Shown: positions 25,242-34,817 of the stretch, in pieces
How the letters are laid out: every line of letters starts with the position of its first letter
Position numbering within the stretch: the stretch's first letter is position 1
Assembly: GCF_030369615.1 (NCBI RefSeq)
Contig: NZ_CP128494.1
Location: 2,251,501-2,315,500 of the forward strand
DNA length: 64,000 nucleotides
Direction of reading: 5' to 3'
Source: Geobacillus stearothermophilus ATCC 12980
GTDB lineage: Bacteria > Bacillota > Bacilli > Bacillales > Anoxybacillaceae
The notes under the pieces: generated by a model
What the model saw: only the letters and a program-made list of their open reading frames with translations
What the model was told of the DNA's origin: nothing
Databases searched by the model: none
Position numbers and translations under genes: made by a program

Positions 25242-25689
25242 TTACATCGACGGCGAAATGCCCCAAATCTCAGCCGCGTATTCCGCGACGGTCCGATCGC
25301 TGGCAAAGTAGCCGGAGTGGGCGATGTTGACGGCGCTCATCCGCCCCAGCCCGCCGTTGCCAAGCCCGGCGTCCGCCTTACATTCCTCGACATCTTCGAG
25401 GCGAATGCCGAGCTCGCGCAATCCTTCCTCGACGACCGAACGGACGCCGAGGTTTAACAAATTGTTGCCGAGCAGGCGACCCAACAAAAACTCAATCGAC
25501 AAATAATACACTTGTTTCCACCGTTGCGCCCGGTAGCGTTCATTCGTCGTGATCCAATGGCGGCTGATATGTTCGCGCACCATCTGGCCGAGAACGTGAT
25601 AATGATCGCGCGCCGTCGATTCGGCAAACGGTTTGCCGCACAGCGCCTCGACCCGCACCACAAACGCCCGTTTGAACGTTTCTTTAGGT
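25242..25689 (-). pseudogene. glgP: Glycogen phosphorylase remnant (5' codon loss plus large internal deletion)
   Basis: On the minus strand KETFKRAFVVRVEALCGKPF to DAGLGNGGLGR is the N-terminal part of GlgP, then from about 25340 the frame jumps in phase to MSAVNIAHSGYFASDRTVAE, the extreme C-terminus. Intact GlgP is around 800 residues, so some 600 or more residues including the pyridoxal-phosphate lysine are gone. The upstream side is fused directly to the 3' part of glgC at about 25685, so glgD, glgA and the glgP start signals are missing. It cannot be a functional phosphorylase. Confidence 0.88.
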
Positions 25690-26449
25690 TGATCAGCCGC
25701 TCCTTTCAACACCACGCCCGGTTCGACCTTGGCGTCTTTATCGATAATGACGCCATCGAGGACGCAGCCGTCGCCGATTTGGCACTTTTGCATATAATGC
25801 TGTTTTTCACGACCGCTCCTTTGCCGATACGGACGCCTTGAAACAGCAATGAACGCTTGACCGTCCCTTCGACGACGCACCCTTCATTGACGAGTGAGTT
25901 CGCCACTTCCGCCTCCTGGGAAATGTATTGCGGCGGCTGATTCGGATTGACGGAATAAATGCGCCATGAGCGGTCGAACAAGTCGAGCTCGTTGTCCTCA
26001 TCCAACAAGTCCATGTTCGCTTCCCACAAGCTTTTCACCGTGCCAACATCTTTCCAGTAGCCTTGGAACGGGTAGGCAAACAACCGCTTGCGTTCGCGAA
26101 ACAAAAGCGGGATGATGTCTTTGCCGAAATCGTGCGACGAATGCGGGTCATCGTTGTCGATTTTCAAGTATTCTTTCAACAGCGGCCAATTGAAAATGTA
26201 AATGCCCATCGACGCCAAATTGCTCTTTGGCTCCGCCGGTTTTTCGGCAAACTCGACAATTTGCATCTCGTCATTCGTATTCATAATGCCAAACCGGCTC
26301 GCTTCTTCCCATGGCACTTCAATAACGGAAATCGTCACATGGCCTGTTTGGTGATATGGTAGTCGAGCATCTGCCGATAGTCCATTTTGTAAATGTGGTC
26401 GCCGGACAGCACGAGCACGTAGTCCGGGTCGTACTGTTCAATATAATTC
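25690..26449 (-). pseudogene. glgC: Glucose-1-phosphate adenylyltransferase remnant (5' truncated, two frameshifts)
   Basis: Reading from the IS982 end (26449), [20 protein letters not shown] is GlgC from roughly residue 100. A missing base near 26340 (GCCATGTGA where GCC GAT GTG is expected) shifts the frame; the next stretch [19 protein letters not shown] runs to about 25797, where another missing base (CATTATATGC) breaks it, and [20 protein letters not shown] continues in a third register before the fusion to glgP. The catalytic N-terminal nucleotide-binding part is lost with the IS insertion. Confidence 0.88.
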
Positions 26450-27445
26450 ACCCGTGGTGCTAGATAAACTCAAACAAGCATAAAAATAGCCCTTGCATGA
26501 GGATCCCCTTAAAATGAAAGTGCAACCAACCATTAAAAAGGAGGATCCCTATGCAAGAGCACTTTCATTTTACTACAGATCGAGCCAAGATTCAAAAGCA
26601 ATATGCCGCCATTTTCGTTTTTGTTTCTGCTCAACTTTCATGCATTCAGGTGCATCTTCATCGTCGAAATCGCCATTTGGTCAAGCAAGAGGACGCTGTC
26701 ATCATCGCCATTCATCTTTTAGGAAAGCTGCTCGGTTTTACTTCACGGGCATGGCATCGTTTTGTCACGGGAAATTTGTTCACAAACGTCTCGTTTCTCG
26801 AACGTTCCCGGTATAACCGCCGCTGCCGGGCGCTTGGCTTCGCTATCAAATGGATTGCCGTCGTGAGCAAAACGCGGCCAACATCATGCCTATGCCGTCG
26901 TGGACAGCTTGCCGCTCCCGTTGTGCCATACGGCAAGAATGCATCGCGTCAAACGGTTTCAAGAGATCGCCGACATCGGGTATTGCGCTTCCAAAAAGCA
27001 ATGGTACTACGGGTTGAAGCTGCACCTTCAAGTGACCGATCAAGGGCTGCCAATGGGGTATGTGGTGACGGAAGCATCTTGCCACGATCGAATCGCAGCC
27101 GAAAGCGTGATGACCCAAATTCCCCACCCGTATAACTTTGGGGACAAAGGATTCATTAGCCGTGACTTGCAAAAAAGGCTGTACGAAGAATACCAAATGG
27201 CGCTTTGGACTCCGTCTCGAAAAAACCAGAAACATCGTGCGTCCGAGGCATGGGAGAAATGGATCCAACAAAAACGCAAAGTGATCGAGACGGTGTTCTC
27301 GGTTCTGGTTGACCACTATCGCATCACGGGGATCCGAGCCAATTCGATTATCGGATTTGAAGTGGCACTAGACGGTATATTGTTAGCTTATTCCCTGGTT
27401 ACACTTGGGCTAGTTGAGCGCTAAAGCTCAACTAGCACCACGGGT
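26450..27445 (+). mobile_element. IS982-family element, degenerate copy inside the glg operon
   Basis: Ends ACCCGTGGTGCTAG (26450-26463) and its complement ending at 27445 are identical to those of the intact copy at 42309-43312. The flanking bases do not form a direct repeat, and the left flank is mid-glgC while the right flank is mid-glgB, so an adjacent deletion removed the sequence between. The transposase is frameshifted. Confidence 0.85.
26551..27424 (+). pseudogene. IS982-family transposase, frameshifted
   Basis: Starts MQEHFHFTTDRAKIQKQYAA and follows the intact copy closely until about 26860, where the frame is lost after FAIKWI; it resumes in another frame at about 26890 (VDSLPLPLCHTARMHR) and continues to the normal end. 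There is also an in-frame codon loss near residue 66. The DDE residues are split between frames, so the protein is inactive unless corrected. Confidence 0.85.
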
Positions 27446-28701
27446 GGCAAAATGAAATTTTCTGAATACACATAAAGGAGGGAAAAGGTGACTTGATTGT
27501 GTGCATGCTTCCGCTCATGCGGCGGCGTTTCCATATACTTCAGCATGTCGTTCATCCAGCCCATGTTCCACTTGTAGTTAAAGCCAAGCCCGCCGTCATA
27601 CGTCGGCGCCGTCATCCGCGGCCAATCGGTCGAATCTTCAGCGATCATCAAGACGTTGGGGTCATAGGCAAACACCGCTTCGTTTAACTTGCGCAAAAAC
27701 TCGACCGCATACGGGTTTTCATAGAGCTGGTCGTTGTTCGGCCAATACAGCATGTTCGCGACCGCATCGACGCGGAATCCGTCGACGTGGTAATACTCGA
27801 GCCAAAACAAGGCGTTGGAGATGAGAAAACTGCGCACTTCCGGTTTGCCTAAGTCAAAATTCGCCGTCCCCCAGACGTAATTTTCTCGGTCTTTTTCGTT
27901 CGCATATTCGTACGTCGGGGCGCCGTCAAACATATATAACCCGTGGGCGTCCTTGCAAAAATGCCCCGGCACCCAATCGAGAATGACCCCGATTCCTGCC
28001 TGATGGCAGCGGTCGACGAAATACATGAAATCATGCGGCGCACCGTAGCGGCTTGTCACCGCATAATAGCCGGTCCCTTGATACCCCCACGAACGGTCGA
28101 GCGGATGCTCGACAAGCGGAAGCAGCTCAATGTGCGTAAATCCACGCTCTAGCACGTACGGGATAAGTTCGTCGGCCATCTCACGGTACGTCAAAAAACG
28201 ATCTTCCTTTTTCTTCCATGAACCAAAATGGAGCTCATAAATGACCATCGGCTGCTCGTAAATCCGCTTTCGCCGCTTCTTCCGCTGCCAAGACTGATCG
28301 TTCCACTGGTATCCTTTCAGATCGTAGACAATCGAGGCGGTGTGGGGGCGCAATTCGGAGCAAAACGCGTACGGGTCCGCTTTCAGCAGCACTCGCCCAT
28401 CCGGCGTGACGATCTCATACTTATACAAATGCCCTTCCAAGTTTTCCGGGACAACGATCGTCCATACTCCTTCATCGTTCACTTTGGTGAGGCGGAACTT
28501 CGCCCCGTCCCAGCCGTTAAAGCTGCCGACCAGGCGCACGTCGCGCGCATGCGGAGCCCAGACGCAAAAGCGGGTGGCGGCCCTTCCGCCCTCATCGATC
28601 ACGTGGGCGCCAAACAGCTCGTAGCTTTTATGCAAGCTGCCTTCATGAAACAAATACACTTCCAAATCCGTCGGATTCGCCGCAATCAAGCTCGATCGCA
28701 T
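27446..28701 (-). pseudogene. glgB: Glycogen branching enzyme, truncated by IS982
   Basis: About 418 residues of GlgB (starting [20 protein letters not shown]): the CBM48 domain, then the GH13 barrel with the nucleophile region [20 protein letters not shown] and the acid/base region [10 protein letters not shown]. The reading frame enters the IS at [14 protein letters not shown], immediately before the place where family members have SHDEVVYGK with the third catalytic acid. Roughly the last third of the enzyme is missing, so it is presumed dead. ATG 28701 has AGAAAGG directly upstream; a GTG at 28731 is an alternative. Confidence 0.85.
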
Positions 28702-28795
28702 CCTTTCTGAAGCTAGATGATGGCCATACACAATATTGACTCCTATTCGCCAGCAGCAGGATTCATTCCTTGAATTGTTCGTCTATATTTTTATA

Positions 28796-29940
28796 TATAT
28801 AAATTGAAATAAAGGTTTTCTCCCGTTTCACGGCGAATAAATACAAAGAGAAAATAGGGGAACGGAGAGAAAATATGATGCCAAATCACAAAGACGAGAT
28901 CGAAAAGTTGTCCACTGCCATGAAAGAAGCAAAAAGTAAACGAGCATATGAACGCTACCAAGCGATTTATCTTCATTTGCAGGGATATACCAAAGGAGAA
29001 ATCGCAACGATTATTGGTCGATCCAAGAAAACTATTTATAACTATATTCATGCCTACGCCCAGCGCGGTCTTGATGGACTGGAGATGAAATACTCACCTG
29101 GCGCCCCACGTCGATTGACCCCTGAGCAGGAAAAAGAGCTGGCTTTGATCATTGAACATCAGCTCCCCGTAGATGTGGGATTCGAAGCAAAATATAATTG
29201 GACGCTTGCGATAATCGCTGAACTCATTCAACAAAAGTGGGGGCCAACATACACGCTTCGCGGAACAAGTGACATTCTGCATCGGTTAGGGCTAAGCTAT
29301 ACGAAACCGACCTATACACTAGCCAATGCCGATGAAGAGAAACAAAAAGAATTCGTCGAAATCACCTTCCCTGAAGTAAAAAAAACTGGTAGATGGGAAC
29401 ATCGCCCATGTCCTCTTTCAAGATGAGTCGATGATTCGTGATTACCAAGCGATTCAAAAAACATGGTTTGTCAAAGGAAAACAACGAATCATTCCGACGT
29501 TTGGAAAACATCAAGGGCTGAAGCTGATTGGCACGTTGAACTACGAAACAGGGGAAGTGTTTTGCATCGAAGAAGAACGCTATGACGCGGAAACATTTCT
29601 TCGATTTCTTCAACTTGTGTTAGAACGCTATCCCACAGGCAAAATAGTGATGATTTTAGATAACGCTCGAATTCACCATGCCAAACTCATTCAGCCATTT
29701 TTAAAAGAACACGAAGATCGGTTAGAGCTCGTCTTTTTGCCACCATACAGTCCGCAATTGAACTTGATTGAAGGGCTATGGAAATGGCTGAAATCAGACG
29801 TGATTTACAACGTGTTCTATTCGAGTGTGCAAGAAATTAGAAAGAATGTCCAAGCCTTTATTCAGCGAATCAACCAGAAACCAGAACAAACGATCGATCG
29901 TTTGTGTGTTCAGTTGTAAATCTTTAATTCAACTTATATA
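28796..29940 (+). mobile_element. IS630-family element with inverted repeats
   Basis: The left end TATATAAATTGAAATAAAG (28796-28814) and the right end complement (TATATAAGTTGAATTAAAG, ending at 29940) are imperfect inverted repeats of about 25 bp with four mismatches, and lie at TA-rich target sequence as expected for IS630/Tc1-mariner elements. It sits upstream of glgB, and its right end shares the hexamer TATATA with the adjacent structured repeat. Confidence 0.75.
28875..29919 (+). CDS. IS630-family transposase in two overlapping frames (slippage at an A8 run)
   Basis: The first frame (28875-29426) encodes the helix-turn-helix part (KGEIATIIGRSKKTIYNYIH) and the second frame, open to 29919, the DDE catalytic part with LFQDESM, MILDNARIHH and NLIEGLWKWLK. 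The switch needed at GTAAAAAAAACTG (eight A, 29378-29385) is +1 (or loss of one A). Apart from this the coding sequence is undamaged, so either a recent frameshift mutation or programmed slippage is possible. Confidence 0.75.
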
Positions 29941-30164
29941 GATGCAACGAAGAAGTTTAACATATCCTTGACGGAAAAGCGGTTTGTCCATTTTCGACTG
30001 TCGAAGGCAAGCCATAGGCTTGCCCCGTCACGCCAAGGCGTGACGTAAGACCGAACAACCACCTGCTTCACAGACCCATATATGGGTCTGTGAAGCGGCG
30101 TTGTTCGGTCGCCTGACAGTCGATAAAAGCTGCAAATGGTAAATCTTCAAATTGCATCTATATA
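29935..30164. repeat. MITE-like element with nested multi-branched hairpins (230 bp)
   Basis: Ends are inverted repeats TATATAGATGCAA (29935-29947 and the complement at 30152-30164). Inside, an outer stem 29991-30002/30115-30128 encloses three hairpins: 30006-30013/30017-30024, 30026-30034/30037-30045, and 30049-30059/30100-30110, the last containing a perfect 32-bp palindrome at 30065-30096. No coding frame is evident. The end sequence resembles that of the truncated IS630 at 41259 (TATATAAATGCACC), suggesting mobilisation by an IS630 enzyme. Confidence 0.65.
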
Positions 30165-30207
30165 GACAAATTCCAACAACCGCTCTTTCTCGCTGTCGAA
30201 ATTTCAT

Positions 30208-30262
30208 TTGCACACAAGCGGATTTTTATATTATAATATATATAAGTTGATAATTATTATAA
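30208..30262 (+). promoter_or_regulatory. Promoter and Fur/PerR-like operator of the cation efflux gene
   Basis: TTGCAC (30208-30213), 18 bp, TATAAT (30232-30237), then TGATAATTATTATAA at 30248-30262, which matches the Fur core TGATAATNATTATCA at 14 of 15 positions and the PerR box TTATAATNATTATAA at 14 of 15. It lies at the expected transcription start and 17 bp before the start codon. Confidence 0.65.
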
Positions 30263-30278
30263 ATAACGGAGGTGCATT

Positions 30279-31229
30279 ATGGCTCCAACACTGTACGATT
30301 TTCACCATCTCCCGCACGTCAAAACGCAACATGAATCAAAAAAAGCGCTCTGGGTGACGCTTTTGTTGACCATGTTTTTCACCGCCGTTGAAATCATTGG
30401 CGGACTGATTTCCAACTCGCTCGCCCTCTTGTCCGATTCGGCCCATATGGCATCCGATGTATTGGCGCTTGGATTGAGCATGGTCGCCCTCTACATGGCA
30501 ACGCGCCCGCCGAACCGCCGCTTTACGTTCGGTTTTTTGCGATTTGAAATCATCACATCGTTTTTGAACGGGCTGACGTTGGCCGTCATTGCGCTGTGGA
30601 TTTTATGGGAAGGCATTCAGCGTTTTCTTCATCCTGAACCGATCAACTTTCGTCTTATGCTCGGAATCGCGGCGATCGGCCTCATCGTTAACTTGACGTT
30701 GACCATCGTCTTAAGCCGGAGCACGAAAGAAGAAGACAACTTGAACGTTCAGAGCGCCCTTTGGCATTTCATCGGCGACTTAATCAGCTCGATCGGCGTC
30801 ATCGTGTCCGCGCTGCTCATTTACTTCACTGGCTGGACGATTTTCGATCCGATCATCAGCCTCGTGATCGCCGCCATCATTTTCACAGGCGGGGCGAAAA
30901 TTATGCGTGAATCGTATCTCATCTTAATGGAAGCCGTACCTGATGGGTTCGATCTCGAACAAATCCGCGCCGACATTCGACAGATCGAAGGGGTCGAAGA
31001 CGTGCACGACATGCATTTATGGGCCATCTCCACCGACCATTACTCGCTGTCGGCCCATGTGTTTGTCAGCGAGCACATCCAGCCGCTTTGTGTCATTTTG
31101 GCGGTGAATGAAATGCTGAAGGAAAAATACGGCATTGAGCATGCCACGATCCAAGTCGAGCACGCCATGCTCCACGACCACGGAACCTATGGGAAGGCGT
31201 TTTTGGAGAAAAAGAAGCAGCCGCAATGA
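30279..31229 (+). CDS. Cation diffusion facilitator (CzcD/ZitB-like)
   Basis: A 316-residue CDF efflux protein with six membrane segments and a cytoplasmic C-terminal domain. The metal-site motifs LLSDSAHMASD (transmembrane helix 2) and WHFIGDLISS (helix 5) have the His/Asp arrangement HxxxD/HxxxD known for zinc (and cadmium or cobalt) exporters. AACGGAGG precedes ATG 30279. The operator upstream is Fur/PerR-like rather than a recognisable CzrA site, so iron or peroxide control, or iron/zinc export, should be considered. The MITE-like element lies immediately upstream. Confidence 0.88.
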   Translation: MAPTLYDFHHLPHVKTQHESKKALWVTLLLTMFFTAVEIIGGLISNSLALLSDSAHMASDVLALGLSMVALYMATRPPNRRFTFGFLRFEIITSFLNGLTLAVIALWILWEGIQRFLHPEPINFRLMLGIAAIGLIVNLTLTIVLSRSTKEEDNLNVQSALWHFIGDLISSIGVIVSALLIYFTGWTIFDPIISLVIAAIIFTGGAKIMRESYLILMEAVPDGFDLEQIRADIRQIEGVEDVHDMHLWAISTDHYSLSAHVFVSEHIQPLCVILAVNEMLKEKYGIEHATIQVEHAMLHDHGTYGKAFLEKKKQPQ

Positions 31230-31231
31230 TA

Positions 31232-31265
31232 AAGACCGCCCATGCCGAATCGGCAAGGCGGTCTT
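31232..31265. terminator. Terminator between the CDF gene and the subtilase
   Basis: A 9-bp stem (31232-31240 with 31257-31265) followed by T on the plus strand; it may serve both convergent genes. Confidence 0.65.
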
Positions 31266-31271
31266 TTATGA

Positions 31272-34200
31272 TCAGTTCACGGATCGTTTTAACCCGTTTT
31301 TGGCTCCGTTTTCTTTTTGCAGGCGGTACGAAGCTGCATATCCCGTTTCTTCCGTTTCGTCCACGCCGTAGACGTAAACATTACCGAGACGGTCTTTGTA
31401 TGCAAGCAAGTAATAGTAGTCACTGTATTTGTCTTTTTTCGCATACACGATGTTGGTTTCCACATTGGCCTTCAGCGAATAGGTCTTCTCATCAATGTAC
31501 GCATCGCCGTACGGGTCATAGACGAATAACGTAGCCGTCACGGCTTCCGTGACGCGAATCGATAAGTTCAAGGCCGTCCGGTTGCCATAGCTGTCATAGG
31601 TGAAAGAGTAAAGGGAAGAAACGAGCCATGGAGGATCAGCGCTGTTATCGATTTTCCCTTCCGTCGTTTCGATCACCCCATTCGCAAACCGGGCGGCAAT
31701 GCGGAACGTATAGACGCTGTCATCGTAAAACACGGTTTCGCCATTGTCGTTCAATCCATCCCATGTCAGCACTTGATCGCCGGCGTTAAGCGGATGTTCC
31801 GTCCAGATCGTCCGCACTTTTTCCCCTGCCTCATTGAAAATTTCCGCCGTCACCGTCGCTGGCGTGGACAGCCGGAAATGGACTTCGCTTCCCATTTCTT
31901 CATAAAACCAGACGACTTGCGGCGCGGCCACGTTGGCCAAGTCGACGTGCAGGAGGCTCGTGAAGGAAGCCTGCTGCCCGCGGGCGTCCACCACTTTCAT
32001 GCGCACCTCATATTGCCCGTCAGCGACATACTGGCCGCTTCCGTCTTTCCCATCCCACGCCGCCTTTTTGCTTCCCGGGCCTTGCTGCGATCCAGAGAGA
32101 ACGGTGCGCACGAGGGACGAACCTTGGTAAATTTCCACCGTGACGCTGCCCGCCTTCGACAGCGTATACGGGATGTCAAATGGCCCTTGCTGGACATAAT
32201 ACAAATCGTCCGGTGCCTGAATGGTTGGCTTGCGCCAATCTTCCACCTTAAATTTCGCCGTATGGACCACAAGCTTGTTGCCGCACAAGTCGGCAATTTC
32301 AACAGTATAATAGTAGTTTCCTTCACTGACAAAGGCGTTTTTGTTGTCTTTTCCGTCCCAGCTGATCGTATAAGAACCGCTGTTGTATTTTTTATTGCGC
32401 AAAAGCTGTTTGCTGATGGCTCCTTTTTCTGTTTTCACGTAGGCAGAAACGACGAGAGGCTCTTTCAGATTCATCCGGAAGCTTGCTTTCGCCACCCCGT
32501 CCATTTTAAACAGTGTTTGGCCAAGCGACACGCCGCTAAAGGCGACTTTTGTATCGATCACGACCGAGAGGCTGCGCGCGGCTTCCTTGCGTTTTTTGTC
32601 GTCCACTGCGGACAGTTTCAACCGGTACGTTCCGTCAGGCAGCAGCTTTCCGCTCGCATTTTTCCCGTCCCAAACAAGCGTCTGTTTTCCGCCGGAAAGC
32701 CATTTGTTGCTCCAAATCGTTTTCACGAGCTTGTTTTTCGAATCGTACACTTGCGCCGTGACGCTTGCCTTTTTGTTGAGCGCAAACGGAATGGACACCT
32801 TCCCTTTTGCCTTCGGCGAGAACGATACAGTGGAAGATGACAGCTGAATAGACGGAACCACGCTGTCTACAACCTTGATTTGCTTCGTTTTCGCCACCGT
32901 TTCGCGCCCGTTCGACACTTGAACGACCATCGTATACGCGCCGCTTCCGACAAATGCGCCGTTATCTTGTTTGCCGTCCCACGACAAGGAAATGCGGTTG
33001 CTGTTCCAAAGCTTGTTTTTGGCGATCGTCCGGACGGCGTACCCCCTGCTGTTTTTTACGTACGCCGTCACTTTCAGCCCTTTTCTATAGGCGGACAGCG
33101 AAAACCCAACCTTGTTATTTCCCTTCATTGTAAACGTTCCTGCCGCCGAAATCGAAGACAGCGGCGAAGGCGTGTTCCGCACCGCCTTATAGGCATCCAC
33201 TCTTCCATACCCATAAAACACGTCCCATCCCTTACCGCCCAGATCGACGGTTGACTTTCGCAAAATGCTCTCGACTTCCCCGCGCGTCAGCAGCGGATTT
33301 TTCGACAACACGAGCGCTGCCGTGCCCGATACGATCGGCGCCGCCATCGATGTCCCAGTCAGGCTGTAATAGGAACTTCCCGGAAACGTGGAATAAATGT
33401 TGACTCCGGGGGCGGCGAGGTCAATGTAATCGCCGTAGTTGGAGAAATCGGTGATCCAATCGCTGCTGTCCGTAGCGCTCACGGCGATGACCGGGTCAAA
33501 CGCAGCCGGATACACCGGGAAGTCTATATCGTCATTTCCCGCCGCCGCGACAAGCACAACTCCTTTGGACACCGCGTATTGCACCGCTTCTGCTTCGTAC
33601 ACTGTCGCGGAGTACAACCCGAGGCTGAGGTTAATCACATTCGCTCCGTGGTCTACCGCATACACGATTCCGTACGCCACGTCGTAACTCGTCGCCCCAT
33701 CGCCTTCGAACACGTTCACCGGCATAATTTTCACATTCGGCGCCACGCCCACGACCCCTTTTTTATTGATCGACGCGGCAATGATGCCGGCTACATGCGT
33801 GCCATGCTCCCCAGCTGGGACCGACTTCGCCCCTGTCAGCACATTGTAGGGGGATACAATTTTTCCCGCCAAATCGGGATGGTTCATCTGCACCCCGTCA
33901 TCGACGACCGCCACGGTAATTTGCCCCGATCCTTTTGTCGTATCCCACGCCTTCGGGGCGTTGATTTTTTTCAAATGCCACTGTTTGCTGTACCCTGGAT
34001 CGCTCGGCGTATAAGTCCGTTCAATCACGTAGTTCGGTTCCACCGATTCAATTTCCGGAAGTTGGACGAGTTTGGCCGCCAATCCTTTCAAATCCGTGCC
34101 TTTCGGCGCTTTGACCAGGGAAAAGTTCCCGATGTCCATGAACGAAAGCTCGGCAGCCCGAAACAGCCGCAGCAGCGCTTCCCGCCGTTGTTCGCTGATT

Positions 34201-34379
34201 CCTTCTTTAAACTTCACAACCAACTCGTTTGCCGCTATTTCTTTTGGCTCGGAAAACTTTACAACGACATCCTTCACCGAAGACGGCGGCTTGACGGAAT
34301 CCACTGTTTCCGCTGAGACAGCGGAATGATAGACTCCGAGCAGCAGCAGCGACAGGCCGATGGCCCTCAACCATTTCAC
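31272..34379 (-). CDS. Secreted subtilisin-like serine protease with FlgD-like Ig repeats (1035 aa)
   Basis: Signal peptide to about Ala23, an inhibitor-like prodomain (about 45-120), then an S8 catalytic domain: Asp160 (AVVDDGVQ), His192 (EHGTHVAG), oxyanion Asn282 (AAAGND) and Ser344 (GTSMAAP). Beyond about residue 425 there are five or more repeats with a WDGK..NG....G.Y core like the FlgD Ig domain, which probably bind the wall or substrate. No sortase motif or membrane anchor is seen at the C-terminus, so the enzyme is likely released or non-covalently attached. It is monocistronic. Confidence 0.9.
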   Translation of the reverse strand: MKWLRAIGLSLLLLGVYHSAVSAETVDSVKPPSSVKDVVVKFSEPKEIAANELVVKFKEGISEQRREALLRLFRAAELSFMDIGNFSLVKAPKGTDLKGLAAKLVQLPEIESVEPNYVIERTYTPSDPGYSKQWHLKKINAPKAWDTTKGSGQITVAVVDDGVQMNHPDLAGKIVSPYNVLTGAKSVPAGEHGTHVAGIIAASINKKGVVGVAPNVKIMPVNVFEGDGATSYDVAYGIVYAVDHGANVINLSLGLYSATVYEAEAVQYAVSKGVVLVAAAGNDDIDFPVYPAAFDPVIAVSATDSSDWITDFSNYGDYIDLAAPGVNIYSTFPGSSYYSLTGTSMAAPIVSGTAALVLSKNPLLTRGEVESILRKSTVDLGGKGWDVFYGYGRVDAYKAVRNTPSPLSSISAAGTFTMKGNNKVGFSLSAYRKGLKVTAYVKNSRGYAVRTIAKNKLWNSNRISLSWDGKQDNGAFVGSGAYTMVVQVSNGRETVAKTKQIKVVDSVVPSIQLSSSTVSFSPKAKGKVSIPFALNKKASVTAQVYDSKNKLVKTIWSNKWLSGGKQTLVWDGKNASGKLLPDGTYRLKLSAVDDKKRKEAARSLSVVIDTKVAFSGVSLGQTLFKMDGVAKASFRMNLKEPLVVSAYVKTEKGAISKQLLRNKKYNSGSYTISWDGKDNKNAFVSEGNYYYTVEIADLCGNKLVVHTAKFKVEDWRKPTIQAPDDLYYVQQGPFDIPYTLSKAGSVTVEIYQGSSLVRTVLSGSQQGPGSKKAAWDGKDGSGQYVADGQYEVRMKVVDARGQQASFTSLLHVDLANVAAPQVVWFYEEMGSEVHFRLSTPATVTAEIFNEAGEKVRTIWTEHPLNAGDQVLTWDGLNDNGETVFYDDSVYTFRIAARFANGVIETTEGKIDNSADPPWLVSSLYSFTYDSYGNRTALNLSIRVTEAVTATLFVYDPYGDAYIDEKTYSLKANVETNIVYAKKDKYSDYYYLLAYKDRLGNVYVYGVDETEETGYAASYRLQKENGAKNGLKRSVN

Positions 34380-34817
34380 GTGTTTGCTCCCCCTTCTTTT
34401 CGCTTCCCTTTCATTACGGCCGCCATGCCATCTTTCACTCGAACCGGCTACCCCCTTTCCTTTGTTGCTATATAGGAAAATATAACAATATTATACAATT
34501 GGAAACTGCCGTATATCTACCACTATTTAACTCAATCTTTGTAAAGAAATCCCTCGCTTCAACGCGAAGGGAAAGAGGGGGTGAATGTCGGTCGGCATCA
34601 GCCGAACCGCCTGGATACAGTTGTTTGTAAACTGGATGCAGGGGCTGCACGGGGAAAATCCAATGCGAAAACGAAACGAATCTTTCCACGAGAATCTACC
34701 GGTTTTCGCTTTGATCACTACTGTTCAGGAAGGAACCGCCCCCTCTTTCGCGAATCCATATACATAACCGCCTTTCACGGCCGCCCCGCCAAAACCGATC
34801 GAAAAGGAGGATTTCCG
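34380..34817. other. Region between the subtilase and lysE genes
   Basis: Divergent upstream region, with AT-rich promoter-like sequence near 34470-34500 for the subtilase. No convincing gene is seen. Confidence 0.4.

Noticed and set aside
29935..30164. CRISPR array or rho-independent terminator cluster
   Set aside because: The hairpins differ from each other and are not regularly spaced, and they nest within one outer stem between terminal repeats.
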